From Stenotrophomonas maltophilia (GTDB lineage Bacteria > Pseudomonadota > Gammaproteobacteria > Xanthomonadales > Xanthomonadaceae), in the NCBI GenBank assembly GCA_009912235.1, contig WNDS01000002.1:248001-312000 (forward strand): a stretch of 64,000 bases of DNA. The letters are read 5' to 3'. This document shows, one piece after another, positions 1-9,160 of this stretch (the stretch's first letter is position 1; each line of letters begins with the position of its first letter). A program made the translations under genes and the position numbers. The notes under the pieces are model-generated. The model searched no databases and was not told where the DNA came from. It saw only the letters and a list, made by a program, of their open reading frames with translations.

Positions 1-445
1 CCCAGTCCACCGCGAAGGTCTGCGGGTCCAGCGGCACGTGCACGGCGGTGGCGCCGGCCAGGTCGATGGCCGGTTCGTAGCAGTCGTAGGCCGGGTCCAG
101 CACGATCACTTCCTCGCCGGCACGCACCACGGCGTGGATGGCGTTGAAGATGGCTTCGGTGGCACCGCTGGTGACGGTGATCTCGGTGTCCGGATCGATC
201 TGCGCGCCGTACAGGTCCAGCGACTTCTGCGCGATGGCCTGGCGCAGCGGTGCCACGCCGGTCATCGGCGGGTACTGGTTCAGGCCGGCGGCCATGGCCC
301 GGGTGGTTTCATCGACCAGCCGCTGCGGCACGGAGAAATCCGGGAAGCCCTGCCCCAGGTTGACCGCGCCATGTTTGGCGGCGAGCTGGGACATCACGGT
401 GAAGATGGTGGTGCCCACCTTGGGCAGCTTGGTATTCGGTTGCAT
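1..445 (-). CDS. PLP-dependent aminotransferase (methionine aminotransferase-like), C-terminal part outside window
   Basis: Leftward gene that starts at 445 (ATG) and runs off the left edge, leaving about 148 N-terminal residues. The translation begins [15 protein letters not shown] and carries class I/II aminotransferase landmarks: NLGQGFPDF near residue 35, [28 protein letters not shown] and DPAYDCYEP. This N-terminal pattern is that of YbdL-type aminotransferases that act on methionine and aromatic keto acids. The active-site PLP lysine lies outside the window, so substrate is inferred from family resemblance only. It is divergent from ccmA, whose start lies about 105 bp away. Confidence 0.85.
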   Translation of the reverse strand, partial: MQPNTKLPKVGTTIFTVMSQLAAKHGAVNLGQGFPDFSVPQRLVDETTRAMAAGLNQYPPMTGVAPLRQAIAQKSLDLYGAQIDPDTEITVTSGATEAIFNAIHAVVRAGEEVIVLDPAYDCYEPAIDLAGATAVHVPLDPQTFAVDW

Positions 446-550
446 CGGCCTGGCAGCAGTGGGCGGGGAGATTGGGCAGTGTACGCAATCCCGCGACCGG
501 GTTTCACCGATACAATCGCCCCCTGTTCCCGGCTTGAAGACCTGCGTCCC

Positions 551-1210
551 TTGGATACCCCTCCGTTGCTGGCCGCCAGTGGCCTTGGTTACTCCCGCAA
601 TGACGAACCGGTGTTCGGTCCGCTCGATTTCCACGTGGACGCCGGCGAGGCGCTGCTGGTGCAGGGCGGCAACGGCGTGGGCAAGACCACCCTGCTGCGA
701 GTGCTGGCCGGGCTGGCACGGGCGGGCACGGGCACGCTGAAGATCGACGGCAAGCTGGCCGGCAGCGCTGAACGCGCACGCTACGTGGCCTACCTGGGCC
801 ACCTGCCGGCGCTGAAGGCCGACCTGGACACGCTGGAGAACCTGCGCTTCCTGTGCGGCCTGCATGGCCGCCGCGCGCGCCAGATGCCCGGCAACGCACT
901 GGCCATCGTCGGCCTGGCCGGCTACGAAGACACCCTGGTGCGCCAGCTGTCGGCCGGGCAGAAGCGCCGCCTGGCCCTGGCCCGCCTGTGGCTGTCGCCG
1001 GCCCCGTTGTGGCTGCTGGACGAGCCTTACGCCAACCTCGACCTGGAGGGCATCACCCTGGTCAACCGCATGATTTCCGCACACCTGCGCGATGGCGGCG
1101 CGGCGCTGGTCACCACCCATGGCGCCTACGCTGCGCCACCGGTGCGAACCCGCCTGCTGGAACTGCCGATGGCCGGCCAGGCCGCCGCCGTGCACGGCGG
1201 TGCCGCATGA
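551..1210 (+). CDS. ccmA: Heme exporter ATP-binding subunit CcmA
   Basis: ATPase of the CcmAB(CD) complex, which uses ATP hydrolysis to release holo-CcmE during cytochrome c maturation. Visible motifs are Walker [10 protein letters not shown] at about residues 39-47, the ABC signature [14 protein letters not shown] and Walker B LWLLDEP. An open frame extends far upstream, but homology starts only near 551, so a TTG start there (219 aa) is chosen; the family is usually 200-215 aa. The stop overlaps the ccmB start (ATGA at 1207-1210). First gene of a complete ccm operon. Confidence 0.93.
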   Translation: MDTPPLLAASGLGYSRNDEPVFGPLDFHVDAGEALLVQGGNGVGKTTLLRVLAGLARAGTGTLKIDGKLAGSAERARYVAYLGHLPALKADLDTLENLRFLCGLHGRRARQMPGNALAIVGLAGYEDTLVRQLSAGQKRRLALARLWLSPAPLWLLDEPYANLDLEGITLVNRMISAHLRDGGAALVTTHGAYAAPPVRTRLLELPMAGQAAAVHGGAA

Positions 1211-1902
1211 TCGCGCCGGGTACCGAACCGGGCCTGTGGCAGACCGCCCGCGCCCTGCTGGCGCGTGATCTGCGCCTGCTCTGGCGGCGCCGCGGCGATG
1301 CGCTGCAGCCGCTGCTGTTCGCGCTGCTGGTGGTGGTGCTGTTCGCCCTGGCCCAGGGCCGCGACCCGCAACGGCTTTCTTTCAGCGCGGCCGCCGTGCT
1401 GTGGCTGGCGGTGCTGCTGGCCGGCCAGCTGGCGCTGGATTCACTGTTCCGTTCCGATGCCGAAGACGGATCGCTGGAACAGTGGCTGCTGGCGCCGGTG
1501 CCGCTGTCCTGGCTGGTGCTGGTGCGGGTGCTGCTGCACTGGGCCACCACCGCACTGCCGCTGATCGTCCTGAGCCCGCTGCTGGCGGAAATGCTGCATC
1601 TGCCGCATGACCAGATACCGATGTTGCTGGCATCGTTGCTGCTGGGAACACCGGTGTTGAGCCTGATCGGTGGCGTGGTCGCTGCACTGACGGTGGGCAT
1701 CTGGCGCTCTGGTATCCTCGTGGCGTTGCTGTCGTTGCCGCTGTACGTACCGGTGCTGGTATTCGGTGCGGGCAGCCTGTCGGCGGCCAGCCGCGGCCAG
1801 GATCCGGTCAGTGCGCTGCTGATGCTCGGCGCCGGGCTGGTGGTCGCGCTGGTGCTGGCACCGCTGGCCGCCGCGGCGGCGATCCGTATTTCCCTGAGCT
1901 GA
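1207..1902 (+). CDS. ccmB: Heme exporter membrane protein CcmB
   Basis: Inner-membrane permease partner of CcmA, 231 aa, with about six hydrophobic segments and the family's acidic segment [13 protein letters not shown] near residue 80, followed by [12 protein letters not shown]. Translation is coupled to ccmA through an ATGA overlap. Role is known for the family: CcmAB drives release of heme-loaded CcmE from CcmC/CcmD. Position second in the operon agrees with this. Confidence 0.93.
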   Translation: MIAPGTEPGLWQTARALLARDLRLLWRRRGDALQPLLFALLVVVLFALAQGRDPQRLSFSAAAVLWLAVLLAGQLALDSLFRSDAEDGSLEQWLLAPVPLSWLVLVRVLLHWATTALPLIVLSPLLAEMLHLPHDQIPMLLASLLLGTPVLSLIGGVVAALTVGIWRSGILVALLSLPLYVPVLVFGAGSLSAASRGQDPVSALLMLGAGLVVALVLAPLAAAAAIRISLS

Positions 1903-1935
1903 GCCAATCCGCACCTACTGGATAGCCGCTACCGC

Positions 1936-2685
1936 ATGAACCCGATCGTCCGCTGGTTCCACCAACTCGGTTCGCCGCCCACCTTCGACCGCTTCGCACA
2001 GCGCTGGTCGCGCGTGGCCTACCTGCTGGCGGTTCCGGTGCTGGCCATCGGCCTGTGGCAGGCGCTGTTCGCGGTACCGGCCGATTACCAGCAGGGCGAC
2101 AGCTTCCGCATCCTGTTCGTGCACGTGCCCAGCGCGTGGATGAGCCTGTTCGTGTTCGCGCTGATGGCGCTGTACTCGGCCATCGCGCTGGTCTGGCGCA
2201 TCAAGCTGTGCGAGATCCTGGCCATGGCCTGCGCGCCGCTGGGTGCCGGCTTCACGCTGATCACCCTGCTGACCGGCAGCATCTGGGGGCGCCCGATGTG
2301 GGGCGCCTGGTGGGACTGGGACCCGCGCCTGACCACCGAACTGCTGCTGCTGTTCCTCTATATCGGTGTCATCGGCCTGTACATGGCCATCGAAGACCGC
2401 CGCGCCGCCGCGCGCGCTGCCGGGCTGATGGCCATCGTCGGCGTGGCGCTGCTGCCGGTCATCCGCTATTCGGTGGACTGGTGGGGCAGCCTGCACCAGG
2501 GCCAGAGCATCCGCCTGTTCGGGCCCACCACGCTGGACGCCAGCATGATCGCCCCGCTGTGGTGGATGGTGATCGGCACCAAGCTGTGGTTCGCCGGTTC
2601 GCTGTTGGCCAAGGCGCGTGCGGACAACCTGCAGCGCGAAACCGGCAAGGACTGGGTGCGCCGCCACCTGGGGGAGGACGCATGA
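1936..2685 (+). CDS. ccmC: Heme ABC transporter/heme-handling protein CcmC
   Basis: 249-aa polytopic membrane protein of the heme-handling family. The tryptophan-rich WWD signature is visible as [18 protein letters not shown] around residue 120, and histidines in the flanking periplasmic loops (for example [10 protein letters not shown]) are where the family ligates heme. CcmC loads heme onto CcmE. The gap after ccmB is 33 bp, and the stop overlaps the ccmD start (ATGA at 2682-2685). Confidence 0.95.
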   Translation: MNPIVRWFHQLGSPPTFDRFAQRWSRVAYLLAVPVLAIGLWQALFAVPADYQQGDSFRILFVHVPSAWMSLFVFALMALYSAIALVWRIKLCEILAMACAPLGAGFTLITLLTGSIWGRPMWGAWWDWDPRLTTELLLLFLYIGVIGLYMAIEDRRAAARAAGLMAIVGVALLPVIRYSVDWWGSLHQGQSIRLFGPTTLDASMIAPLWWMVIGTKLWFAGSLLAKARADNLQRETGKDWVRRHLGEDA

Positions 2686-2861
2686 ATTACCTGGGCTATG
2701 TCATCGCCGCCTACGCGGTGTTCGTGCTGGTGCTGGGCGCCGATGCACTGGGCTCGTGGCTGCGCCTGCGCTGGGCGCGCACCGCCGCGCAACGCCGCCT
2801 GCAGCGCCAGCGTGCGCGCAGCGAGGCCGGAAGTGCGCCGGCCGGCGAGTTGAGCCGATGA
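2682..2861 (+). CDS. ccmD: Heme exporter accessory protein CcmD
   Basis: 59-aa single-span membrane protein: N-terminal hydrophobic helix ([18 protein letters not shown]) followed by an Arg-rich cytoplasmic tail. Size, topology and position between ccmC and ccmE identify it. The family is needed for release of holo-CcmE. Start and stop both overlap neighbours by 4 bp. Confidence 0.9.
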   Translation: MNYLGYVIAAYAVFVLVLGADALGSWLRLRWARTAAQRRLQRQRARSEAGSAPAGELSR

Positions 2862-3319
2862 ACCCGCAGCGTCGCCACCGCCTGCTGTGGGTGGTGCTGC
2901 TGCTGGCCGCCTCGAGCCTGGCCACCACGCTGGTGGCGCTAGCCCTGCAGTGCAACGTGGCCTACCTCTACACCCCGGCCGAAGTGCTGCGCGGCGATGC
3001 CGCCGGCGCCGAGCGCTTCCGCCTGGGCGGCATGGTGGAAAAGGGTTCGCTGCACCGCGAACCGGGCGCCCTGCGCGCGCGTTTCACCGTGACCGATGGC
3101 GATGCACAGCTGGTGGTGCGCAGCGACCAGATCCTGCCGGACCTGTTCCGCGAAGGCCAGGCGGTGGTGGTCACCGGTCGCCTGGACGCTGGCGAGTTCG
3201 TGGCCGAGGAAGTGCTGGCCAAGCACGATGAAACCTACATGCCGCGCGAAGTGGCCGACAAGATGGGCAAGGCGCACATCAAGCATGACGTGCCGGTGCC
3301 GGCGCCCGAGGTGCGCTGA
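2858..3319 (+). CDS. ccmE: Heme chaperone CcmE
   Basis: 153-aa periplasmic heme chaperone with an N-terminal signal anchor (residues 9-30) and an OB-fold domain. The covalent heme-binding His is H123 in [10 protein letters not shown], with the family tyrosine at Y127, matching the HxxxY motif of CcmE. It receives heme from CcmC and passes it to CcmF/H. The start overlaps the ccmD stop; the stop is directly followed by the ccmF GTG. Confidence 0.95.
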   Translation: MNPQRRHRLLWVVLLLAASSLATTLVALALQCNVAYLYTPAEVLRGDAAGAERFRLGGMVEKGSLHREPGALRARFTVTDGDAQLVVRSDQILPDLFREGQAVVVTGRLDAGEFVAEEVLAKHDETYMPREVADKMGKAHIKHDVPVPAPEVR

Positions 3320-5239
3320 GTGCTGCCCGAACTGGGACAGATCCTGCTGGCCTGCGCGCTACTGGCTTCGCTGCTGCTGGCCATCCTGCCGCTGGTCGGC
3401 GCGCAGCGCGGCAACGCGGCGTGGATGGCGGTAGCGCGCCCGGCGGCGTTTGCCCAACTGCTGCTGGTGGCCGCCGCGTTCGCGGTGCTCACCATGGCCT
3501 TCGTGCAGCAGGATTTCTCGGTGCGCTATGTGGCCGAGAATTCCAATTCGCTGCTGCCGCTGGTCTACCGCTATTCGGCGGTCTGGGGCGCGCACGAGGG
3601 CTCGCTGCTGATGTGGGCGCTGGTGCTGGCGCTGTGGACCGGCGCGGTGGCCTTGTTCTCGCGCCACCTGCCGGCGCAGGTGCAGGCGCGCGTGCTGGCG
3701 GTGATGGGCGTGGTCGGGGCGGGCTTCCTGGCCTTCCTGATCTTCACCTCCAACCCGTTCGCACGGCTGCTGCCGGCGCCGCTGGAAGGGCGTGACCTCA
3801 ACCCGCTGCTGCAGGACCCGGGGCTGATCATCCACCCGCCGATGCTGTACCAGGGCTACGTCGGCTTCGCGGTGCCGTTCGCCTTCGCCGTGGCCGCGCT
3901 GCTGGAAGGCCGCGTGGATGCGCGCTGGCTGCGCTGGACGCGGCCGTGGACCAACGTGGCCTGGGCCTTCCTGACCCTGGGCATCGCGCTGGGCAGCTGG
4001 TGGGCGTACTACGAACTGGGCTGGGGCGGCTGGTGGTTCTGGGACCCGGTGGAGAACGCCAGCTTCATGCCCTGGCTGGTCGGCGCAGCGCTGATCCATT
4101 CGCAGGCGGTCACTGAAAAGCGCGGCACGTTCGGCAGCTGGACGCTGCTGCTGGCCATCGCCGCGTTCGCGCTGTCACTGCTGGGCACCTTCCTGGTGCG
4201 CTCGGGCGTGCTGACCAGCGTGCACTCGTTTGCCGCCGATCCCTCGCGCGGGCTGTTCATCCTGGTGTTCCTCGCCCTGCTGGTAGGTGGCAGCCTGCTG
4301 CTGTATGTACTGCGCGCCCCCCGCCTGGCCGTGGACGGCACCGACCCGCGCCGCGGCTTCACCGGCACCTCGCGCGAAACCCTGCTGCTGGCCAACAACC
4401 TGCTGCTGGCCACCGCCTGCGCGATGGTGCTGCTGGGCACGCTGTACCCGCTGCTGGCCGATGCGCTGGGGCTGGGCAAGATTTCGGTGGGCCCGCCCTA
4501 CTTCGGCAGCCTGTTCCTGCTGCTGATGGCACCGCTGGTGCTGCTGCTGCCGTTCGGGCCGCTGGTGAAGTGGCAGCGCGACCAGCCCTCGCGCGCGCTG
4601 GCCCTGATGCTGCCGTGGCTGGGCCTGGGCGTGGCCCTGGGCGTGCTGGCGTGGTGGAAGGCCCCGCAGAACGGCTGGAAGGCCGGGCTGGGCGTGGCCG
4701 CAGCGGCCTGGGTGGCGCTGGGTACCGCGCGCTTTGTCTGGCAGCGCCTGCGCGGCAATGGCCGCTTCACCGGCGAAATGCTCGGCATGATCGTCGCCCA
4801 CACCGGCATCGCGGTGTTCCTGGTCGGCGCGCTGCTGGTGGAAGCGCTGAACGTGCAGCGCGAAGTGGCGCTTGCGCCGGGCCAGAGCGTGGTGGTGGGC
4901 CGCTACGAAGTGCGCTTCGAAGGCCTGGACCACCGCGAAGGGCCCAATTTCAGTGCCGACCGTGGCCACCTGCGGGTGTTCCGCGATGGTCGCGAACGGG
5001 CGTTGCTCCACCCGGAGAAGCGCCAGTACGCCAGTGGCGGCCAGGTGATGACCGAAGCCGACATCGATGCGCGCGTGAACGGTGACGTATACGTGGCATT
5101 GGGCGAGCCGCTGGGCAACAATGCATGGGCGGTAGGGGTGCACATCAAGCCCTTCGTGCGCTGGATATGGCTGGGCGCACTGCTGATGGCACTGGGCGGC
5201 TTCATCACCGCCGCCGACCGCCGCTTCCGTCGCCCGTAG
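3320..5239 (+). CDS. ccmF: Cytochrome c heme lyase subunit CcmF
   Basis: 639-aa polytopic heme-handling protein, about 14-15 membrane segments, typical family length. The WWD domain is clear (GWGGWWFWDPVENASFMPWL) around residue 235, with conserved periplasmic histidines in IIHPPMLYQGY and LIHSQAV. CcmF with CcmH/I ligates heme to apocytochrome CXXCH motifs. The start is a GTG directly abutting the ccmE TGA, so translation is probably coupled. Confidence 0.95.
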   Translation: MLPELGQILLACALLASLLLAILPLVGAQRGNAAWMAVARPAAFAQLLLVAAAFAVLTMAFVQQDFSVRYVAENSNSLLPLVYRYSAVWGAHEGSLLMWALVLALWTGAVALFSRHLPAQVQARVLAVMGVVGAGFLAFLIFTSNPFARLLPAPLEGRDLNPLLQDPGLIIHPPMLYQGYVGFAVPFAFAVAALLEGRVDARWLRWTRPWTNVAWAFLTLGIALGSWWAYYELGWGGWWFWDPVENASFMPWLVGAALIHSQAVTEKRGTFGSWTLLLAIAAFALSLLGTFLVRSGVLTSVHSFAADPSRGLFILVFLALLVGGSLLLYVLRAPRLAVDGTDPRRGFTGTSRETLLLANNLLLATACAMVLLGTLYPLLADALGLGKISVGPPYFGSLFLLLMAPLVLLLPFGPLVKWQRDQPSRALALMLPWLGLGVALGVLAWWKAPQNGWKAGLGVAAAAWVALGTARFVWQRLRGNGRFTGEMLGMIVAHTGIAVFLVGALLVEALNVQREVALAPGQSVVVGRYEVRFEGLDHREGPNFSADRGHLRVFRDGRERALLHPEKRQYASGGQVMTEADIDARVNGDVYVALGEPLGNNAWAVGVHIKPFVRWIWLGALLMALGGFITAADRRFRRP

Positions 5240-5250
5240 GAGTTCCAACC

Positions 5251-5868
5251 GTGTCCGAGTCCCCCGCCCCCCGCCCGTCCCGTCCGCTGCCCCCCGTGGC
5301 CATCGTGATCGGCGTGCTGTTCTTCTTCGGCCTGCTCGGGCTGATGGTCTACGGGGTGATGAAATCGGGTGACCCGCAGCGCGACGTGCTGCCCTCTGCG
5401 CTGATCGGCAAGCCGGCCCCGGCCTTCGCGCTGCCGGTGCTGCACGACCCGTCGATGACCATGCGCAGCGAAGAACTGCGCGGCGCGCCGTACCTGCTGA
5501 ACGTGTGGGGCAGCTGGTGCGCGGCCTGCCGCGAGGAACACCCGGTGCTGACCCGCTTCGCCGAGACCAAGCGCGTGCGCGTGGTGGGCTACAACTGGAA
5601 GGACGACCCCAGCGATGCCCTGCACTGGCTGGAACAGCTGGGCAACCCGTTCATGGTGGTGCTGAGCGATGTCGAAGGCCGCACCGCCATCGACTGGGGC
5701 ATGACCGCTGCGCCGGAAACCTTCCTGGTGGATGGCAGTGGCGTGGTGCGCTGGAAGTACAGCGGCGCGATGACCCAGGACGTGATCGATACCAGGCTGA
5801 TTCCCGCGCTGCAGAAGATCGAGAAGGCACAGGCCAATGCCGATAATGGGCTGCACGGCGATCCCTGA
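5251..5868 (+). CDS. ccmG: Thiol:disulfide interchange protein DsbE/CcmG
   Basis: 205-aa membrane-anchored periplasmic thioredoxin that keeps apocytochrome c cysteines reduced. An N-terminal anchor spans residues 16-36. The active site is WCAAC (C90, C93), and a cis-Pro-like segment occurs in AAPETFLVDG. GTG start at 5251 has a good SD (taggag, 5237-5242). Many homologues have WCPxC, so the dipeptide here is a small variation. Confidence 0.93.
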   Translation: MSESPAPRPSRPLPPVAIVIGVLFFFGLLGLMVYGVMKSGDPQRDVLPSALIGKPAPAFALPVLHDPSMTMRSEELRGAPYLLNVWGSWCAACREEHPVLTRFAETKRVRVVGYNWKDDPSDALHWLEQLGNPFMVVLSDVEGRTAIDWGMTAAPETFLVDGSGVVRWKYSGAMTQDVIDTRLIPALQKIEKAQANADNGLHGDP

Positions 5869-6316
5869 GCGCGCGCCCTGGCGCCTGCTGCTGGTGCTGC
5901 TGGCACTGGCCTGGCCGTGGCTGGCCGCCGCGCAGCAGCCGCTGCATGACCCACGGCCGCTGGCCTTTGCCAGCGCCGCCGAGGAAACCCATTTCCACGA
6001 CCTGGCCGCGCAGCTGCGCTGCGTGCAGTGCCAGAACCAGTCGCTGGCCGATTCCAACGCACAGATTGCCCAGGACCTGCGCCGCGAGGTGCTGCAGCTG
6101 ATGCAGCAGGGCCTGGACGACGCACAGATCAAGCAGTTCCTGGTGGCCCGCTACGGCGACTTCGTGCTGTACCAGCCGCCGCTGCAGCCGGGCACCTGGC
6201 TGCTGTGGGGCGGGCCGCTGTTGGTGCTGCTGGGCGGCGCGCTGCTGGTCTGGCGCATCGTGCGCCGGCGCGCGCACAGCGTGCCGGTACAGGGTGATGC
6301 GGGGGATGGCTGGTGA
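5837..6316 (+). CDS. ccmH: Cytochrome c-type biogenesis protein CcmH
   Basis: 159-aa periplasmic thiol-reducing protein: signal/anchor at residues 15-32, the family motif LRCVQCQNQSLADS with C62 and C65, then a C-terminal membrane helix (LLWGGPLLVLLGGALLVW). It works with CcmG and CcmF in apocytochrome reduction and heme ligation. The start overlaps the ccmG 3' end by 32 bp; an ATG at 5846 is an alternative. Confidence 0.93.
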   Translation: MPIMGCTAIPERAPWRLLLVLLALAWPWLAAAQQPLHDPRPLAFASAAEETHFHDLAAQLRCVQCQNQSLADSNAQIAQDLRREVLQLMQQGLDDAQIKQFLVARYGDFVLYQPPLQPGTWLLWGGPLLVLLGGALLVWRIVRRRAHSVPVQGDAGDGW

Positions 6317-7311
6317 GCGCCGTTGTGCTGCCCGCACTGCCCTGCCTGGTCTCCGCCCTGGTGGCGGCATGGGTCCTGTGGCCGCTGCGCCGGCAGGGCC
6401 GGCGCGGTTTCATTGCCGGCGTGCTGGCGCTGGACGTGGCCGGTGGCTGCCTGTACCAGCTGGTGGGCGAACCGCGCGCCGCATCGACGCCGGCCGCCAC
6501 CTCCGTCGCCACGCTGCGCGACGGTGTACAGGCCCTGGAACAGGCGCTGCAGCGCGACCCGCAGCGTGCCGATGGCTGGGTGCTGCTGGGCCGCTCGCAG
6601 AGCGAACTAGGCAACCCGGCGGCCGCCGCCCAGGCATTTGCACGTGCCGCGGCCCTGGCGCCCGATGATGCCGGCGTGCTGGTGGAGGCCGCCCAGGCCC
6701 GCGCGCAGGCCGATGCACACAAGCAGTTCGATGACACGGCGGTGCAGTGGCTGCGGCATGCACACCAGGTCGAGCCCGATGCCGAACGCGCCAGCTGGCT
6801 GCTGGGCATTGCCCTGCGCCAACGCGGGCAGAACGCCGAGGCGGCGCAGTTGTGGAGCGACCTGCTGCCACGGCTGGATGCCGGCGCCGCGCGGGCATTG
6901 CAGGCACAGATCACGCTGGCCCGTGAGGCCGCCGGCCTGCCCGCCGCAGACGCCGATGCAGCAGCTGCACCGGCGGCCCTGCTGCGGGTGAACGTGCAGC
7001 TGCCTGCCGGCCTGCAGGCCGGCGACTGGCCGGCCGGCAGCCAGGTTTTCGTGCTCGCCCGTGCCATCGGCGGCCCGCCGATGCCGGTGGCCGTGCGTCG
7101 GCTGCCGCTGGCCGGCTTCAGCGGTGAGGTGGACCTGGGTGACGGCGACAGCCCGATGCCGACCGCGCCGCTGTCGGCGCACCGCGACGTGGAGGTGCTG
7201 GTGCGCATTTCGCGCAGCGGCAGCGCCAACCGTGGCGAGGGCGATCTGCAGAGCGAGGTGGTGCGGGTGACGCTGCCGCATGATGGCGTGGTGGCGGTGC
7301 GGTTCCCGTAA
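6313..7311 (+). CDS. ccmI: Cytochrome c biogenesis protein CcmI (TPR)
   Basis: 332-aa apocytochrome chaperone: two N-terminal hydrophobic segments (residues 3-50), then TPR-like helices (for example ADGWVLLGRSQSELGNPAAA, about 75-190), then a C-terminal beta-rich domain (RVNVQLPAGLQ onward). Family members bind apocytochrome c C-termini. GTG start overlaps the ccmH TGA. Last gene of the ccm operon; an inverted pair of REP hairpins follows. Confidence 0.88.
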   Translation: MSAVVLPALPCLVSALVAAWVLWPLRRQGRRGFIAGVLALDVAGGCLYQLVGEPRAASTPAATSVATLRDGVQALEQALQRDPQRADGWVLLGRSQSELGNPAAAAQAFARAAALAPDDAGVLVEAAQARAQADAHKQFDDTAVQWLRHAHQVEPDAERASWLLGIALRQRGQNAEAAQLWSDLLPRLDAGAARALQAQITLAREAAGLPAADADAAAAPAALLRVNVQLPAGLQAGDWPAGSQVFVLARAIGGPPMPVAVRRLPLAGFSGEVDLGDGDSPMPTAPLSAHRDVEVLVRISRSGSANRGEGDLQSEVVRVTLPHDGVVAVRFP

Positions 7312-7334
7312 TTCCCGCACCGCGCCGCTGCGCT

Positions 7335-7383
7335 CGCCGGGCATGGCCCGGCGCTACCGACAGCGCCGGGCCATGCCCGGCGG
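7335..7383. repeat. Inverted pair of GTAG-type REP palindromes
   Basis: Two facing copies of the CGCCGGGCATGGCCCGGCG stem-loop, one followed by CTAC, lie between ccmI and the metX-family gene. They match the SMAG (GTAG) REP elements known from S. maltophilia and may also end ccm transcription. Confidence 0.8.
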
Positions 7384-7450
7384 ATGCATACGCCGCCAAT
7401 GGAAACCAGCATGTCGCCTGCGTGCACAGCGGCCCCGCTAGAATGCCCGC

Positions 7451-8563
7451 ATGACTGAATTCATTCCCGTCGGCACCCGCTTCCATGCCCTGCCCTCACC
7501 GTTCGCGTTCAAGCGCGGTGGTGCGCTGCTGGACGGCCGCGTGGCCTATGAAACCTGGGGCACGCTGGATGCGGCGCGCAGTAATGCGCTGCTGATCGTC
7601 ACCGGCCTGTCGCCCGATGCGCATGCCGCGTCCAGCGCCGACAACCCCGCCGCGGGCTGGTGGGAAGCGATGGTCGGGCCGGGCAAACCGATCGATACCG
7701 ACCGCTGGTACGTGATCTGCGTCAATTCGCTGGGCAGCTGCAAGGGCTCCACCGGCCCGGCCTCGTTGAACCCGGCCACCGGCGAACCCTACCGGCTTGA
7801 TTTCCCCGAACTGTCCATCGAGGACGGCGCGCGCGCCGCGGTGGAGGTGGTGCGGGCGCTGGGCATCGAACAGCTGGCCTGCGTGGTGGGCAACTCGATG
7901 GGCGGCATGACCGCACTGGCGCTGCTGTTGCTGCACCCGGGCATCGCGCGCAGCCACGTCAATATTTCCGGAAGTGCGCAGGCGCTGCCGTTCTCGATCG
8001 CGATCCGCTCGCTGCAGCGCGAAGCGATCCGCCTGGACCCGCAGTGGAATGGCGGGCACTACGATGAAAGCGGCTATCCCGAATCGGGCATGCGCATGGC
8101 GCGCAAGCTGGGCGTGATCACCTACCGTTCCGCGCTGGAATGGGATGGCCGCTTCGGCCGCGTGCGGCTGGATTCGGACCAGGTGGACGACGACCCGTTC
8201 GGCCTGGAATTCCAGGTGGAAAGTTACCTGGAAGGCCACGCGCGCCGCTTCGTGCGCTTCTTCGACCCGAACTGCTACCTGTACCTGAGCCGTTCGATGG
8301 ACTGGTTCGACCTGGCCGAGTATGCCGGCGGCGATGTCATGGCCGGGCTGGCGAAGATCCGCGTGGAAAAGGCGCTGGCCATCGGCGCCAACACCGACAT
8401 CCTGTTCCCGGTGCAGCAACAGCAGCAGGTGGCCGATGGCCTGCGCGCCGGTGGTGCCGATGCGCGCTTCATCGGGCTGGACTCGCCGCAGGGGCACGAC
8501 GCGTTCCTGGTCGATTTCGAGCGGTTCGGCCCGGCGGTGCGCGGCTTCCTCGACACGCTGTGA
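7451..8563 (+). CDS. metX: MetX-family serine/homoserine O-succinyltransferase
   Basis: 370-aa alpha/beta-hydrolase acyltransferase. The nucleophile is S149 in VVGNSMGGM, with D316 (GANTDILFP) and H349 (SPQGHDAF) completing the triad. Reported work on Xanthomonadales MetX homologues reassigned many of them as serine O-succinyltransferases feeding cysteine synthesis. The GLSP at residues 52-55 and NSLGSCKGSTGP at 92-103 are the regions I associate with that group, so L-serine plus succinyl-CoA is the likelier reaction than homoserine acetylation. The stop overlaps the next gene's GTG. Confidence 0.88.
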   Translation: MTEFIPVGTRFHALPSPFAFKRGGALLDGRVAYETWGTLDAARSNALLIVTGLSPDAHAASSADNPAAGWWEAMVGPGKPIDTDRWYVICVNSLGSCKGSTGPASLNPATGEPYRLDFPELSIEDGARAAVEVVRALGIEQLACVVGNSMGGMTALALLLLHPGIARSHVNISGSAQALPFSIAIRSLQREAIRLDPQWNGGHYDESGYPESGMRMARKLGVITYRSALEWDGRFGRVRLDSDQVDDDPFGLEFQVESYLEGHARRFVRFFDPNCYLYLSRSMDWFDLAEYAGGDVMAGLAKIRVEKALAIGANTDILFPVQQQQQVADGLRAGGADARFIGLDSPQGHDAFLVDFERFGPAVRGFLDTL

Positions 8564-8907
8564 CGCACGCGCGCCGCTATCTGGCGTTGCTGGTGGTGGG
8601 CGCCCTGGCGGCGGTGTCGATCACCGGCGCGCTGCCTGCGTGGCTGGCGCTGCTGTACGTGCTGGCCAGCGCCCTCGCCTTCGTGTTGTACGGGCACGAC
8701 AAGCGCGCGGCCAAGCGTGGTAGCTGGCGCACGCCGGAACGCACCCTGCAGCTGCTGGCCTTCGCCGGCGGCTGGCCGGGCGTCCTGCTGGCGCAGGCGA
8801 TCTTCCGTCACAAGCACCGCAAGGCCCCGTTCCAGCGCGTGTTCTGGCTGTGCGTGCTGGCCAACGTCGCCACCGTCGCCGTGCTGCTGCGCGAATTCGC
8901 GGCGTGA
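8560..8907 (+). CDS. DUF1294 family membrane protein
   Basis: 115-aa protein with three or four hydrophobic segments and the DUF1294 core YGHDKRAAKRGSWRTPE followed by LAFAGGWPGVLLAQ and FRHKHRK. Function is unknown. The GTG start overlaps the upstream TGA (8560-8563), implying translational coupling to the metX-family gene, though no pathway link is evident. Some relatives carry an N-terminal cold-shock domain; this one does not. Confidence 0.8.
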   Translation: MTHARRYLALLVVGALAAVSITGALPAWLALLYVLASALAFVLYGHDKRAAKRGSWRTPERTLQLLAFAGGWPGVLLAQAIFRHKHRKAPFQRVFWLCVLANVATVAVLLREFAA

Positions 8908-9160
8908 GGGCGGCCAGCCACGCATGGCGTGGCTCTACAACAGCGTGCGCAAGGCCCCAACGTTCGTTGATCCACGCCATGCGTTGATCGATCCACGCCG
9001 CGCGTGGGTGATTCCATCACCGCACGAACACCCGACGTTCGTGGATCCGCACCCCACATGGATCACTCCATCACCGCACGAAATCGCGCTTTTGTAGATC
9101 CACGCCATGCGTGGATGATGCCCTCACCACGCGAACACCCGAACGCGCCACCGGCGCACA
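8908..9160. repeat. Degenerate tandem/palindromic repeat block
   Basis: Gene-free gap between two convergent genes. Palindromes of the type GATCCACGCCATGCGTGGATG recur, and a unit resembling CCATCACCGCACGAACACCC occurs three times, starting near 9014, 9068 and 9121 (period about 53-54 bp). This is a SMAG-like REP cluster; no ORF with coding character is seen. Confidence 0.65.

Noticed and set aside
38..550. Long N-terminal extension of ccmA
   Set aside because: The extension is antisense to the aminotransferase gene and has no CcmA homology; the family length fits a start near 551.
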